A stretch of 56,037 bases of DNA, from the NCBI GenBank assembly GCA_002862135.1, contig PKCI01000006.1, positions 1 through 56,037 on the forward strand. Direction: 5' to 3'. This DNA is from Verrucomicrobiota bacterium. Its GTDB lineage: Bacteria > Verrucomicrobiota > Verrucomicrobiia > Verrucomicrobiales > DEV007. Below the pieces are notes generated by a model. That model was not told the origin of the DNA. It ran no database searches and saw nothing but the letters and a program-made list of their open reading frames with translations. A program made the translations under genes and the position numbers. Shown one piece after another: positions 25,977 to 34,252 of this stretch (within the stretch, counting starts at the first letter, position 1; every line of letters begins with the position of its first letter).

Positions 25977-26861
25977 ATGAGCGAAAAACCTCTCCAAGTC
26001 TACATCGACGGCCAATTCTTCGACGAAGGCAACGCAAAGATCTCCGTATTCGACCACGGCCTACTCTACGGTGACGGCGTCTTCGAAGGCATTCGTTTCT
26101 ACAACGACCGCGTTACCTGTCTCAAAGAGCACATTTCCCGCCTGTTCGACTCCGCCAAGGCTATACACATGGAGATTCCGGCGACTCAGGAAGAAGTCTG
26201 CGCCATAGTCGTAAAAACGATCCGGCAAAACGACCTTCACGACGGCTACGTCCGCCTCGTGGTCACACGTGGAACCGGCGGTCTTGGACTGAGCCCGTAC
26301 CGCTGCGAGAAAGTGTCCATTATCGTGATTGCCTCGACTATCTCTCTCTATCCCAAGGAGAAATACGAGCAGGGCCTTATCCTCGCGACCTGCGCAACCC
26401 GACGACCTACGCATGACTCCCTCTCCCCCTCGGTGAAGTCGCTGAATTACCTCAGCAATGTCATGGCCAAAGTCGAAGCCCTAGCCGCAGGCGCCGAAGA
26501 AGGCGTCATGCTCAACACCGAGGGCTATGTCGCCGAGTGCACCGGTGACAACATCTTTGTGGTGAAGGACGGCATCATTTACACGCCGACTGTCGCTTCT
26601 GGTTCTCTCAACGGAATCACCCGCCGGGTGGTCATTGATCTGGCAATCAAAGCGGGCTTCGAACTCCGCGAGATTCAGATGAGCCGCTACGACATGTACA
26701 CCGCAGATGAACTGTTTCTTACCGGAACAGCTGCTGAGGTAGTTCCTGTGGCACAATACGACCAGCGCAAAATTGGTGAAGGCAAACCCGGCCCGGTGAC
26801 TAAGCAGCTCATCGAGGGTTACCGAAATCTCGTAGAAACTACCGGCACACCGATTTACTAA
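25977..26861 (+). CDS. ilvE: Branched-chain amino acid aminotransferase
   Basis: The product has 294 residues from the ATG at 25977. An upstream frame to 25809 overlaps sufS and is not needed. It is a fold-type IV PLP enzyme with Lys154 in SVKSLNYLSNVMAK. The opening VYIDGQFFDEGNAKISVFDH, the block LLYGDGVFEGIRFYNDRVTC and the downstream ECTGDNIFVVKDG are family hallmarks. It catalyses the last step of Leu, Ile and Val synthesis in the cytoplasm. D-amino-acid aminotransferases share the fold, but the GVFEGIR motif favours IlvE. Confidence 0.92.
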   Translation: MSEKPLQVYIDGQFFDEGNAKISVFDHGLLYGDGVFEGIRFYNDRVTCLKEHISRLFDSAKAIHMEIPATQEEVCAIVVKTIRQNDLHDGYVRLVVTRGTGGLGLSPYRCEKVSIIVIASTISLYPKEKYEQGLILATCATRRPTHDSLSPSVKSLNYLSNVMAKVEALAAGAEEGVMLNTEGYVAECTGDNIFVVKDGIIYTPTVASGSLNGITRRVVIDLAIKAGFELREIQMSRYDMYTADELFLTGTAAEVVPVAQYDQRKIGEGKPGPVTKQLIEGYRNLVETTGTPIY

Positions 26862-26937
26862 TCGCCTTTACTATCGTAAGCTCTTATGAGGATTTGAGTT
26901 GGCTCTGCTTAGACCGGTCACTGTTTCTCCGGCCCAC

Positions 26938-27537
26938 ATGAAATGCGACCTTTGCCAGACCGAGAAAGCCACCGTGTTTTTCTCTCAGGTGGCGGATGGG
27001 AAGCTCCAGAAAGTGAATCTGTGCAAAAAATGCGCAGACGAAAAGGGAGTGACCGATCCGACAGGTTTTGCTTTGGCTGATATGCTCGAGGGAATGGGAG
27101 AGCAATCCCAGACTGAAGTTGCCACCCTGGACAGCGAAGAACCCTCCTGCCCCAGCTGCGGTTTCACGCAGTCTGATTTTAAGAAAACCGGCCGTTTTGG
27201 CTGCGCCGACTGCTACCACGTATTTGATGAGGGGCTCGATGGGCTTCTCGAAGCGATGCACAAACATACCCAGCACGTTGGCAAAACACCCGCCTCTTTT
27301 CCCGATCTTCCTGACCTTCCCGATCTCCCTGACCTGCAGGGTCTCCAAGATATTCAGGATATCTCTGAATCAGTTTCAACCCCCGCTCCGCCTGAAGAAA
27401 CCGAACCCGGTCCACTCAACAAATTGAGCGAACTCAAGAAGGCTCTGTCTAAATCAGTAGAAGATGAGGACTACGAAGAGGCGGCCCGCCTCCGCGACGC
27501 CATCTCCCAACTGGAATCCCAGATTCGTGATTCCTGA
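26938..27537 (+). CDS. mcsA: Protein arginine kinase activator McsA
   Basis: The product has 199 residues from the ATG at 26938. A TTG at 26899 is in frame but adds residues before the conserved first zinc finger. Four CxxC pairs are visible (Cys3/6, 29/32, 71/74, 89/92). A Pro-Asp-Leu repeat (PDLPDLPDLPDLQGLQDIQD) at about 121-140 forms a flexible linker. A UVR motif follows near the C-terminus (LSELKKALSKSVEDEDYEEA). McsA activates the arginine kinase McsB. The gene lies 62 bp upstream of mcsB, in the McsA-McsB-ClpC order known from Firmicutes. CtsR, which starts that operon in Bacillus, is absent. Confidence 0.92.
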   Translation: MKCDLCQTEKATVFFSQVADGKLQKVNLCKKCADEKGVTDPTGFALADMLEGMGEQSQTEVATLDSEEPSCPSCGFTQSDFKKTGRFGCADCYHVFDEGLDGLLEAMHKHTQHVGKTPASFPDLPDLPDLPDLQGLQDIQDISESVSTPAPPEETEPGPLNKLSELKKALSKSVEDEDYEEAARLRDAISQLESQIRDS

Positions 27538-27599
27538 ATCATTTTATGGTCAAGCTGGCACTCCAAGTGCTGCTAGAATAGAAAGCTGTGATTGTGTCG

Positions 27600-28706
27600 A
27601 TGCGATTTTCCACCCTCCTGAAAAACCCAGCTGAATGGATGAGGACCCCCGGTCCGGAGAGTGATATTGTGATTACCAGCCGCGTGCGTCTGGCTCGCAA
27701 TCTCACTGGCCATCCCTTTCCCGGCTGGGCTCGCAAGGAGGACCGTCTCACCGTTATGGAGGAGATTCGCCTCCCGCTCGAATCCATTGCCGAGATGAAG
27801 GATTCGTTCTCGGAGGAAATGACTAAGCTTTCCGCTATCCAGAAGCAGGTCCTCGTCGAAAGGCATCTCATCAGTCGCGAGCATGCCGCCAAGGGTATTG
27901 GTTGCGGCACGGTGATGAATCGGAAGCAGACCATCAGCGTAATGATCAACGAGGAGGACCACCTTCGGATGCAGGCGATTCGCCCCGGCTTGCAGCTCCT
28001 CGCAGCCTATCGTTCCCTCGATCAGATCGACTCGACCCTTGAAGCCGATCTGCCCTATGCCTTTGATCATCAGTATGGTTACCTGACAGCCTGTCCGACC
28101 AACCTCGGCACTGGAATGCGTTCTTCAGCCATGCTTCATCTGCCTGGTCTAGTCCTCAGCGAACAAATCAACCAGACCATCCAGGGAGCCAATAAAATCG
28201 GCTTGGCTGTCCGCGGGCTTTACGGAGAGGGCACCGAAGCACTCGCCAATCTTTTCCAGATTTCGAACCAAAACACGCTTGGCACCGACGAGCAGGAAAT
28301 TATCGAACACCTCAACCGGGTTATCACGCAACTCATTGAAAATGAGAAGAATGCCCGGATGAAAATCCTCGAAGATCGTCCTACAATGATGCAGGATCAG
28401 ATTGGTCGCGCCTATGCTGTGCTAAAGCACGCGCACATAATCACCTCAAAAGAAGCGCTTAACTATCTTTCCATGATTCGTCTGGGGTGCGACCTCAAAT
28501 TTGTTCCCGAGGAAGAGAGAGAAACCATCAACGTTCTGCTGACCGAAATTCAGCCAGCCCATCTACAAATTTCCGCCAAGCGTAACTTAACTCCTGAAGA
28601 ACGTGATATTTTGCGTGCCGATATCATAAGGACCAGCTTAAATCGGCTGACGCCTCCTGATTTTAGCACTATACTCAACGACAGGGAGATCGAAGACGAT
28701 GAATAA
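27600..28706 (+). CDS. mcsB: Protein arginine kinase McsB
   Basis: The product has 368 residues from the ATG at 27600. The in-frame GTG at 27588 is an alternative. It is a phosphagen-kinase family enzyme that phosphorylates arginine in client proteins and so marks them for ClpC-ClpP. Visible elements are SDIVITSRVRLARNL near the start, the NEEDHLR loop (residues 117-123), CPTNLGTGMRSS with Cys165, and the C-terminal phospho-arginine-binding RDxxRA motif as RDILRA (335-340). It overlaps clpC by 8 bp, so the pair is co-translated. The RDxxRA site implies allosteric activation by phosphorylated clients, as in Bacillus. Confidence 0.94.
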   Translation: MRFSTLLKNPAEWMRTPGPESDIVITSRVRLARNLTGHPFPGWARKEDRLTVMEEIRLPLESIAEMKDSFSEEMTKLSAIQKQVLVERHLISREHAAKGIGCGTVMNRKQTISVMINEEDHLRMQAIRPGLQLLAAYRSLDQIDSTLEADLPYAFDHQYGYLTACPTNLGTGMRSSAMLHLPGLVLSEQINQTIQGANKIGLAVRGLYGEGTEALANLFQISNQNTLGTDEQEIIEHLNRVITQLIENEKNARMKILEDRPTMMQDQIGRAYAVLKHAHIITSKEALNYLSMIRLGCDLKFVPEEERETINVLLTEIQPAHLQISAKRNLTPEERDILRADIIRTSLNRLTPPDFSTILNDREIEDDE

Positions 28707-31215
28707 CTTTACCCCGAGAGCACAGCAGGTGCTCGCCCTAGCCCGCAAAGAGGCCGATCGTTTCAACCACAATTACGTTGGGACAGAGCACCTCCTGCTC
28801 GGCCTTATCAAGTTGGGACAAGGCGTTGCAGTTAATGTCCTGCAAAAGATGGCCCTCGACCTGGAGACAGTTCGCCTCGAAGTTGAGAAACAGGTAGGCA
28901 ACGGACCCGAAACCAAAATGGTTGGTAATATCCCCTACACTCCCCGCGTCAAGAAGGTCCTGGCACTCGCCGGTAAGGAAGCCAAGGCGTTAAACCACAG
29001 CTATGTGGGAACGGAGCACATTCTCCTTGGTCTGCTTCGCGAAGGCGATGGCGTCGCTGCCCGTGTGCTTAAGAACCTTGATGTCGACATCGAGCGCACC
29101 CGGAACGAAATCCTCCGTGAACTCGATCCCAACTTCGCCGGCAACAACCTCGAAGACGAGGAAGGTGAATTCGAAGAAATGGGTGGCGGCCGCAAGGAAG
29201 GGAAAACACCTGCGCTCAAGGCATTCGGTCGCGATCTCACCGAGCTCGCTCAAGATGCTGAACTCGATCCTGTGATCGGGCGCAGCCAGGAGATTGAGCG
29301 CGTCATTCAAATTCTCTGCCGCCGCACGAAGAACAATCCGGTTCTAATTGGCGAAGCCGGTGTCGGTAAAACCGCGATTGCCGAGGGCCTCGCCCAGGAA
29401 ATCGCCGGAGGCAATGTGCCGGAGCTGCTTCGTGAGAAAAAGGTGGTCACTCTCGACCTCGCTCTCATGGTCGCCGGCACCAAATACCGAGGCCAGTTTG
29501 AGGAACGCATCAAAGCGGTCATGGACGAGATCAAACGAGCCAAGAACGTGATCCTTTTCATCGACGAACTCCACACCATCGTGGGAGCCGGTTCTGCCGA
29601 GGGCGCCATGGACGCGTCTAACATCATCAAGCCCGCCCTGAGCCGGGGTGAGCTCCAATGCATCGGCGCCACGACTATGAACGAGTATCGGAAGTTCATC
29701 GAGAAAGACGCCGCACTCGAGCGACGCTTTCAGCAAGTGAAAGTCGAAGAGCCCAGCGTCGAAGATGCGATTCTCATTCTGCAGGGACTCCGTTCCAAGT
29801 ATGAGTCTCACCATAAGGCTGACTACACCAACGAAGCCATTGAAGCTTGCGTGCGTCTTTCCGCCCGCTATCTCACCGGCCGTTTTCTTCCTGATAAAGC
29901 GATTGATATTCTTGACGAAGCCGGCGCCCGCGCCCGCATCACTTCCATGACCCGCCCACCGGAGATCAAGGATCTCGAGACTGAAATCGAGGAAATCGTC
30001 GTTGAGAAGGAGGCGGCGATAAAAGACCAAGACTTCGAAAACGCTGCCGCTCTCCGCGACAAGGAGAAGAACAAGCGCCAGGAAATGGAAGACATCCTTG
30101 AAGAATGGCGTGCCAGCAACGAAGAAAAGGTTGTTGAGGTCAACGAAGATGACATCATGTCCGTCGTGGCCAAGTGGACCGGCGTTCCTCTTCAGCGCAT
30201 GGAGGAGAAAGAAGCCGAGAAGCTCCTCAAGATGGAAGATGAGCTCAAAGGTCGTGTCATCGGACAGGACGAAGCTGTTACCGCTATCTCCAAAGCCCTT
30301 CGCCGCAGCCGCGCCGATCTCAAAGATCCGCGTCGTCCGATTGGCTCATTTGTTTTCCTCGGACCTACAGGTGTGGGCAAAACCTACCTCGCTCGCAACC
30401 TCGCTGAGTTCATGTTTGGTGATCCAGATGCCCTCATTCAGATCGATATGTCCGAATACATGGAGAAATTTACCAGTAGTCGATTGATCGGTTCGCCCCC
30501 TGGTTATGTGGGATACGAGGAGGGTGGTCAGCTTTCCGAAGCGGTGCGACGCCGTCCCTACTCGGTCGTTCTCTTCGACGAAATTGAGAAGGCTCATCCC
30601 GACGTGATGAATCTGCTCCTCCAAATCCTAGAGGAGGGCATGATCACTGACAGTCTCGGTCGCAAGATCGATTTCCGGAACACGATTATCATCCTGACTT
30701 CCAACGTTGGTGCCGATGTCATCAAGCGCCAGATCACCGTAGGGTTTGGTTCCATGGGACAAGGTGAAGACGGAGACTACGACAATATGCGCGAAAAGAT
30801 TCTCGACCGCGCCAAGGAAGCTTTTAAGCCGGAATTCCTCAACCGTCTCGATGAAAAAATCGTGTTCCACGTCCTCGAGAAAGACGACCTTGCCAAGATC
30901 GTGGACCTCGAAATTGACACCGTGCTTAAGCGACTAGCTGAAAAGAATATTCTCCTTAAGCTCGATAAGAAAGCCAAGGACTTTCTCATCGAGGAAGGCT
31001 ACGACCCAAATTACGGGGCCCGCCCAATGCGTCGGACCGTGGAACGCCACATCGAAGACCCTCTCGCTGAGCACCTCCTTCGAGGCGACATCTCCCCCGG
31101 CCAACTTGTCAAGGTATCCCATAAAAAGAAAGAGAAGTATCTCTCCTTCAAAGCGGAAGACATCGACGAAGGTGACAAAGATCCCGTCGAGCCCGTCAGC
31201 TCAGTCGAAGGCTGA
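28699..31215 (+). CDS. clpC: AAA+ unfoldase ClpC
   Basis: The product has 838 residues. Two N-terminal repeats (about 1-145, with [18 protein letters not shown] and [18 protein letters not shown]) bind phospho-arginine clients and McsA/B. The first ATPase has GEAGVGKT near residue 217. The middle domain has a UVR motif ([20 protein letters not shown]) near 435-455. The second ATPase has GPTGVGKT near residue 554. The ClpP-docking loop reads VGFGSMG near 682, a normal hydrophobic-Gly-Phe type. It feeds unfolded proteins to ClpP, whose gene is not in the window. It ends the mcsA-mcsB-clpC operon at a hairpin terminator. Confidence 0.96.
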   Translation: MNNFTPRAQQVLALARKEADRFNHNYVGTEHLLLGLIKLGQGVAVNVLQKMALDLETVRLEVEKQVGNGPETKMVGNIPYTPRVKKVLALAGKEAKALNHSYVGTEHILLGLLREGDGVAARVLKNLDVDIERTRNEILRELDPNFAGNNLEDEEGEFEEMGGGRKEGKTPALKAFGRDLTELAQDAELDPVIGRSQEIERVIQILCRRTKNNPVLIGEAGVGKTAIAEGLAQEIAGGNVPELLREKKVVTLDLALMVAGTKYRGQFEERIKAVMDEIKRAKNVILFIDELHTIVGAGSAEGAMDASNIIKPALSRGELQCIGATTMNEYRKFIEKDAALERRFQQVKVEEPSVEDAILILQGLRSKYESHHKADYTNEAIEACVRLSARYLTGRFLPDKAIDILDEAGARARITSMTRPPEIKDLETEIEEIVVEKEAAIKDQDFENAAALRDKEKNKRQEMEDILEEWRASNEEKVVEVNEDDIMSVVAKWTGVPLQRMEEKEAEKLLKMEDELKGRVIGQDEAVTAISKALRRSRADLKDPRRPIGSFVFLGPTGVGKTYLARNLAEFMFGDPDALIQIDMSEYMEKFTSSRLIGSPPGYVGYEEGGQLSEAVRRRPYSVVLFDEIEKAHPDVMNLLLQILEEGMITDSLGRKIDFRNTIIILTSNVGADVIKRQITVGFGSMGQGEDGDYDNMREKILDRAKEAFKPEFLNRLDEKIVFHVLEKDDLAKIVDLEIDTVLKRLAEKNILLKLDKKAKDFLIEEGYDPNYGARPMRRTVERHIEDPLAEHLLRGDISPGQLVKVSHKKKEKYLSFKAEDIDEGDKDPVEPVSSVEG

Positions 31216-31254
31216 TAAGCTGGCCAACAGCTGAGCCTGACAAACCCGTCTCAT

Positions 31255-31286
31255 AAAAGGCCGGAGCGAATCGCTACGGCTTTTTT
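31255..31286 (+). terminator. Intrinsic terminator after clpC
   Basis: GCCG-g-AGCG pairs with CGCT-a-CGGC around an AAT loop, with one internal mismatch, and T6 follows. Upstream A/flanking T runs extend the stem. It closes the mcsA-mcsB-clpC transcript and also lies at the end of pgsA on the other strand. Confidence 0.85.
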
Positions 31287-31294
31287 GGGGCGCT

Positions 31295-31879
31295 TCACAT
31301 ATCCGAGAGCAGCGCCCGATTCTTCGACACATAGCTGACGCCGGACCAAAGCGTCAGCACCAGACTGCCCCAGTTCAGGACCATACCAAGGTATTCCGGA
31401 CCGAGGTAGAAAGCATCGAACATAGGGTGAAGAAACCGCAACCAGGCTTCTTCAGAGGCGAGGTAGAGGAGAAAGTAGATGATCGTCACGATCTGAATGG
31501 TCGTTTTGTACTTGCCGAGGTTTTCCGCGGCGAGAACCACCCCTTCGGCAGAAGCGAGCAGTCGAAGACCAGTGACCATGAATTCACGAGCCAGGATCAC
31601 CACTACCATCCAGGCAGGGATCAGCTCAAGGCGAGTCAACAGGACGAAGCCGGCACACATCAATACCTTGTCAGCAAGCGGGTCCATCAACTTGCCAAAA
31701 TTGGTGACTAGGTTGTTTTTCCGCGCCAAGTAACCGTCGAGGAAATCTGTGATTGCAGCGAGGGAAAAAACAAGCAATGCACCCGTCTTTGCAAAAGGGA
31801 CCCCCTCGAGGGACAACAGCGCCACAAAGACAAAGGTAAGGATCAGTCGGGCGACCGTGAGCTGGTTGGGCACGTTCAT
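31295..31879 (-). CDS. pgsA: CDP-diacylglycerol-glycerol-3-phosphate 3-phosphatidyltransferase
   Basis: The product has 194 residues from the ATG at 31879 (MNVPNQLTVARLILT). An upstream frame adds 15 residues before the usual start and is less likely. The CDP-alcohol phosphotransferase motif is complete in DFLDGYLARKNNLVTNFG followed by KLMDPLADKV (DGx2ARx8Gx3Dx3D). Several hydrophobic segments place it in the inner membrane. It makes phosphatidylglycerol phosphate for phosphatidylglycerol and cardiolipin. It is the last gene of a minus-strand run that begins with the TolQ-like gene. Confidence 0.93.
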   Translation of the reverse strand: MNVPNQLTVARLILTFVFVALLSLEGVPFAKTGALLVFSLAAITDFLDGYLARKNNLVTNFGKLMDPLADKVLMCAGFVLLTRLELIPAWMVVVILAREFMVTGLRLLASAEGVVLAAENLGKYKTTIQIVTIIYFLLYLASEEAWLRFLHPMFDAFYLGPEYLGMVLNWGSLVLTLWSGVSYVSKNRALLSDM

Positions 31880-31971
31880 AGCACAGATAACAACGAGACT
31901 AGTCTGCCAATACACGGCGGGCAATCAAAGGAAGGAGACAATTTCGACGGTGGTGTCGAAGTGTTTCACAA

Positions 31972-32475
31972 TCAACCCAGCGGACGAATCTTGCGAACAC
32001 CGCGATCATTGGCAAGAGGTTTGGGAGGGGCACTCTTTTCGGCCTTTTTTGCCACGGCTTCTTCCGTCTCCGGCTGAATTAACTCGGCCATTCCAGCCCC
32101 TTCAACTCTAACGGAATGACCTTGAGATTCTAACGCCGTTTCCCGCGCCGGCGGAAGCTGCCATGCTGTTGTTCGGGTGGCTTCGACGAATTCGGCTTCT
32201 CTCAGATCCTGGAGAGGTAATGCTCGAACTGTTTCCATTTCCTGTCCCGGAAAACCGGGAATAGTCTTGGGGATCTTCGGACCTCTGGGCGCTGTTCCGA
32301 CTTCCGGCTCGACATCCAGGATCCTAGGTATGACACTCTCCACCAGTTCCTCAGCATTGATCTTAGCGAGGAAGCCCTTCACGGAACTCTCCAGTGGAAC
32401 CATGGAGCTAATCACTGCTGCATGGATAAGCGTGACAAAGACCAGAAGAACAACCGTCTGAAACGCAATCTTCAT
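31972..32475 (-). CDS. Membrane-anchored protein, unknown (TonB-like anchor?)
   Basis: The product has 167 residues. A single N-terminal hydrophobic helix (FQTVVLLVFVTLIHAAVIS) acts as an anchor or uncleaved signal. It is followed by a long Pro/Glu/Lys-rich region (GPKIPKTIPGFPGQEMETVR, then KKAEKSAPPKPLANDRG). The layout recalls the anchor and spacer of TonB or TolA. The compact C-terminal domain of TonB is missing, as the protein ends at KIRPLG. The place behind a TolQ/ExbB-like gene supports an envelope energy-transfer role, but this is inference. Confidence 0.55.
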   Translation of the reverse strand: MKIAFQTVVLLVFVTLIHAAVISSMVPLESSVKGFLAKINAEELVESVIPRILDVEPEVGTAPRGPKIPKTIPGFPGQEMETVRALPLQDLREAEFVEATRTTAWQLPPARETALESQGHSVRVEGAGMAELIQPETEEAVAKKAEKSAPPKPLANDRGVRKIRPLG

Positions 32476-32489
32476 AGGTGAGTAATCAA

Positions 32490-32573
32490 CTAATGGGCCC
32501 GGGCAACAGCCTGTCGAGCAATGGGATTAATCTGGATTTCATCTAGGTCGAAAGGTTTGGAAGGCCCGCTCAG
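32490..32573 (-). CDS. Possible 27-residue ORF with CTG start overlapping the TolQ-like stop
   Basis: Between the TolQ-like gene and the membrane-anchored protein there is a frame that starts at CTG (32573), overlaps the TolQ-like stop as CTGA, and ends at TAG (32490-32492). It reads SGPSKPFDLDEIQINPIARQ and then AVARAH after the initiator. The composition is protein-like. CTG starts are rare, and ExbD/TolR is what one expects here, so a remnant is also possible. Confidence 0.2.
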   Translation of the reverse strand: MSGPSKPFDLDEIQINPIARQAVARAH

Positions 32574-33400
32574 AGTCGCTCACGGATGGAGTGATATTGC
32601 TTCTTTCCAAACGTTCTCAAAGACTCATCTTCATCGCTATGATGGGCCCCTTCATCATAGGAACTCTCTTCTGCATCCGCCGAACACGCGCAGAATTTTG
32701 CTTCGAAGAGTTTAACCAGACCGTCATGAACGCGCCTCAACTCCTGCTTTCGAGCTCGAATAATCATGGCAAACGCACTCCGAGCTAAAATCGCAGGTGT
32801 CGCAACCGATAGTGCTACCATGACAAATCCAAGCGAACTGGCCAGAATCGGCAAAACCTCACTTGCCCCGCGTGCCCCTTCCAATCCAGACATTAGGGTC
32901 CAGACAAATCCAATCAACCCTAACAAAATGGAAGCGACGCCAATAAAGCGAAACCCCATCATACCTTTTCCCAACCGAATCTGCGCCTCACGAAAACCGT
33001 TACTAAAAGCGTAGCGGAGGGAACGGGACTGCGTTTCATTCAGTGGCGCGGCCTGTCTCACCATTTCAACGAGACCCTCACGCCGCTCCCGGAATCCGAG
33101 CAACTGGAAGACCGTCTCCTCAGCCCCTGAAACGTACATCTCAAAGTGGCCTGATTCATCGATTTCCAAGCCATCCTCAAAAACTTTCAGAGCTTCTCGA
33201 GAAGCTCTGAGCTTTTTACCGAACCAAAGGTCTCTTCTGCGCATCCTGCGCAGATTGAACCCTTTTGAAATAATCATGACCCAACTGACTATCGAAAGCA
33301 TAAATAGCAGCCACATAACGATCTTTCCCGGAAAGACCGGTTGATTCAACGCCGATTGAATGCTTCCAACCAGGTAAAGGGAAAGGAATGATCCGGACAT
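32570..33400 (-). CDS. MotA/TolQ/ExbB-type proton channel protein
   Basis: The product has 276 residues with three hydrophobic segments: about residues 27-48 (KIVMWLLFMLSIVSWVMIIS), 149-171 (FIGVASILLGLIGFVWTLMS) and 184-205 (SLGFVMVALSVATPAILARS). The block following GLIGFVWTLMSGLEGARG corresponds to the TolQ/ExbB family core GLLGTVxG. Here GFV replaces GTV, so the Thr that usually lines the channel is absent. A charged cytoplasmic C-terminus ends ESLRTFGKKQYHSIRERL. The inner-membrane location is clear. Its partner ExbD/TolR is not found next to it. Confidence 0.7.
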   Translation of the reverse strand: MSGSFLSLYLVGSIQSALNQPVFPGKIVMWLLFMLSIVSWVMIISKGFNLRRMRRRDLWFGKKLRASREALKVFEDGLEIDESGHFEMYVSGAEETVFQLLGFRERREGLVEMVRQAAPLNETQSRSLRYAFSNGFREAQIRLGKGMMGFRFIGVASILLGLIGFVWTLMSGLEGARGASEVLPILASSLGFVMVALSVATPAILARSAFAMIIRARKQELRRVHDGLVKLFEAKFCACSADAEESSYDEGAHHSDEDESLRTFGKKQYHSIRERL

Positions 33401-33603
33401 AGCGGTGAGAAATATCTAATTATTATAAATTACTATAAAATTCGAATAAAACAAGCTCTCTCGTAGACGAGTTCCTACTTTTCGCGGCAGAAATTTTACA
33501 CCCTTCCAAAAACGGATTCGATTTATAATCGATTTGATTGTTCGGTAACCTCATTCTTTCCCACGGCTAAGCGCCAAATCGATTTAACAAAATCTTCACT
33601 GTT
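33401..33603 (+). promoter_or_regulatory. AT-rich divergent intergenic region with a TATAAT box
   Basis: The 203 bp between the TolQ-like gene and lemA contain no gene. A perfect TATAAT is at 33524-33529 inside CGATTTATAATCG. The best -35-like hexamer, TTTACA at 33495-33500, is 23 bp away, which is too far for a standard promoter. The region is the likely site of promoters for both genes. Confidence 0.35.
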
Positions 33604-34203
33604 ATGTTTACCACCCTGTTTCTTGTCCTCGTTTTTCTCGGGATCGTTCTCGTCCCGGTCCTGATTGCCATCGGGATCTACAACAGTCTCGTCAGCCACC
33701 GGAACCGCTACAAAAACGCGTTTGCTCAGATCGATGTTCAATTGAAGCGCCGCTACGATCTCATCCCTAATCTCGTTGAGACAGCCAAGGGCTATATGAA
33801 GCACGAGCGGGAAACGCTCGAAGCCGTCATCCAGGCCCGCAACGCAGCCACCTCTGCGCGTGAACATGCCGTCGCCGACCCGGGCAGCGCTGCAGCCATG
33901 TCAGAACTCTCCAACGCGGAGTCTGGACTGGGCGGAGTTCTTGGCCGCCTCTTTGCCCTCTCCGAAGCTTACCCAGACCTGCGCAGCAACGAGAACATGC
34001 TTCAATTGCAGGAAGAACTGACTTCCACCGAATCTAAAGTTGCCTTCGCCCGACAGGCCTACAACGACGCAGTGATGCATTTCAACAACAAGCTGGAGAT
34101 GTTCCCATCCAATTTTGTGGCTAACATCTTCAATTTCGTTCCCGCAACCATGTTTGAGGTATCCGACGACTCTGAGCGTGAGGCAGTCAAAGTCGAATTC
34201 TAA
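33604..34203 (+). CDS. lemA: LemA family protein
   Basis: The product has 199 residues. The N-terminal transmembrane helix (FTTLFLVLVFLGIVLVPVLI) is followed by the LemA coiled-coil bundle with DVQLKRRYDLIPNLVETAKG, ERETLEAVIQARNAATSA and SEAYPDLRSNENMLQLQEEL. The C-terminus VPATMFEVSDDSEREAVKVEF resembles the family. LemA proteins are membrane-anchored and of unknown biochemical role. The M48 peptidase gene starts 49 bp downstream, a pair seen widely. Confidence 0.92.
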   Translation: MFTTLFLVLVFLGIVLVPVLIAIGIYNSLVSHRNRYKNAFAQIDVQLKRRYDLIPNLVETAKGYMKHERETLEAVIQARNAATSAREHAVADPGSAAAMSELSNAESGLGGVLGRLFALSEAYPDLRSNENMLQLQEELTSTESKVAFARQAYNDAVMHFNNKLEMFPSNFVANIFNFVPATMFEVSDDSEREAVKVEF

Positions 34204-34252
34204 GCAAAAAGAGAAGCAACGCTACTGCGACACCGGGAGCAACCTCCCCTGA

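Noticed and set aside
29344-30030. 228-codon minus-strand ORF within clpC
   Set aside because: Complementary reading of a highly conserved ATPase gene; no independent start signal or family match.
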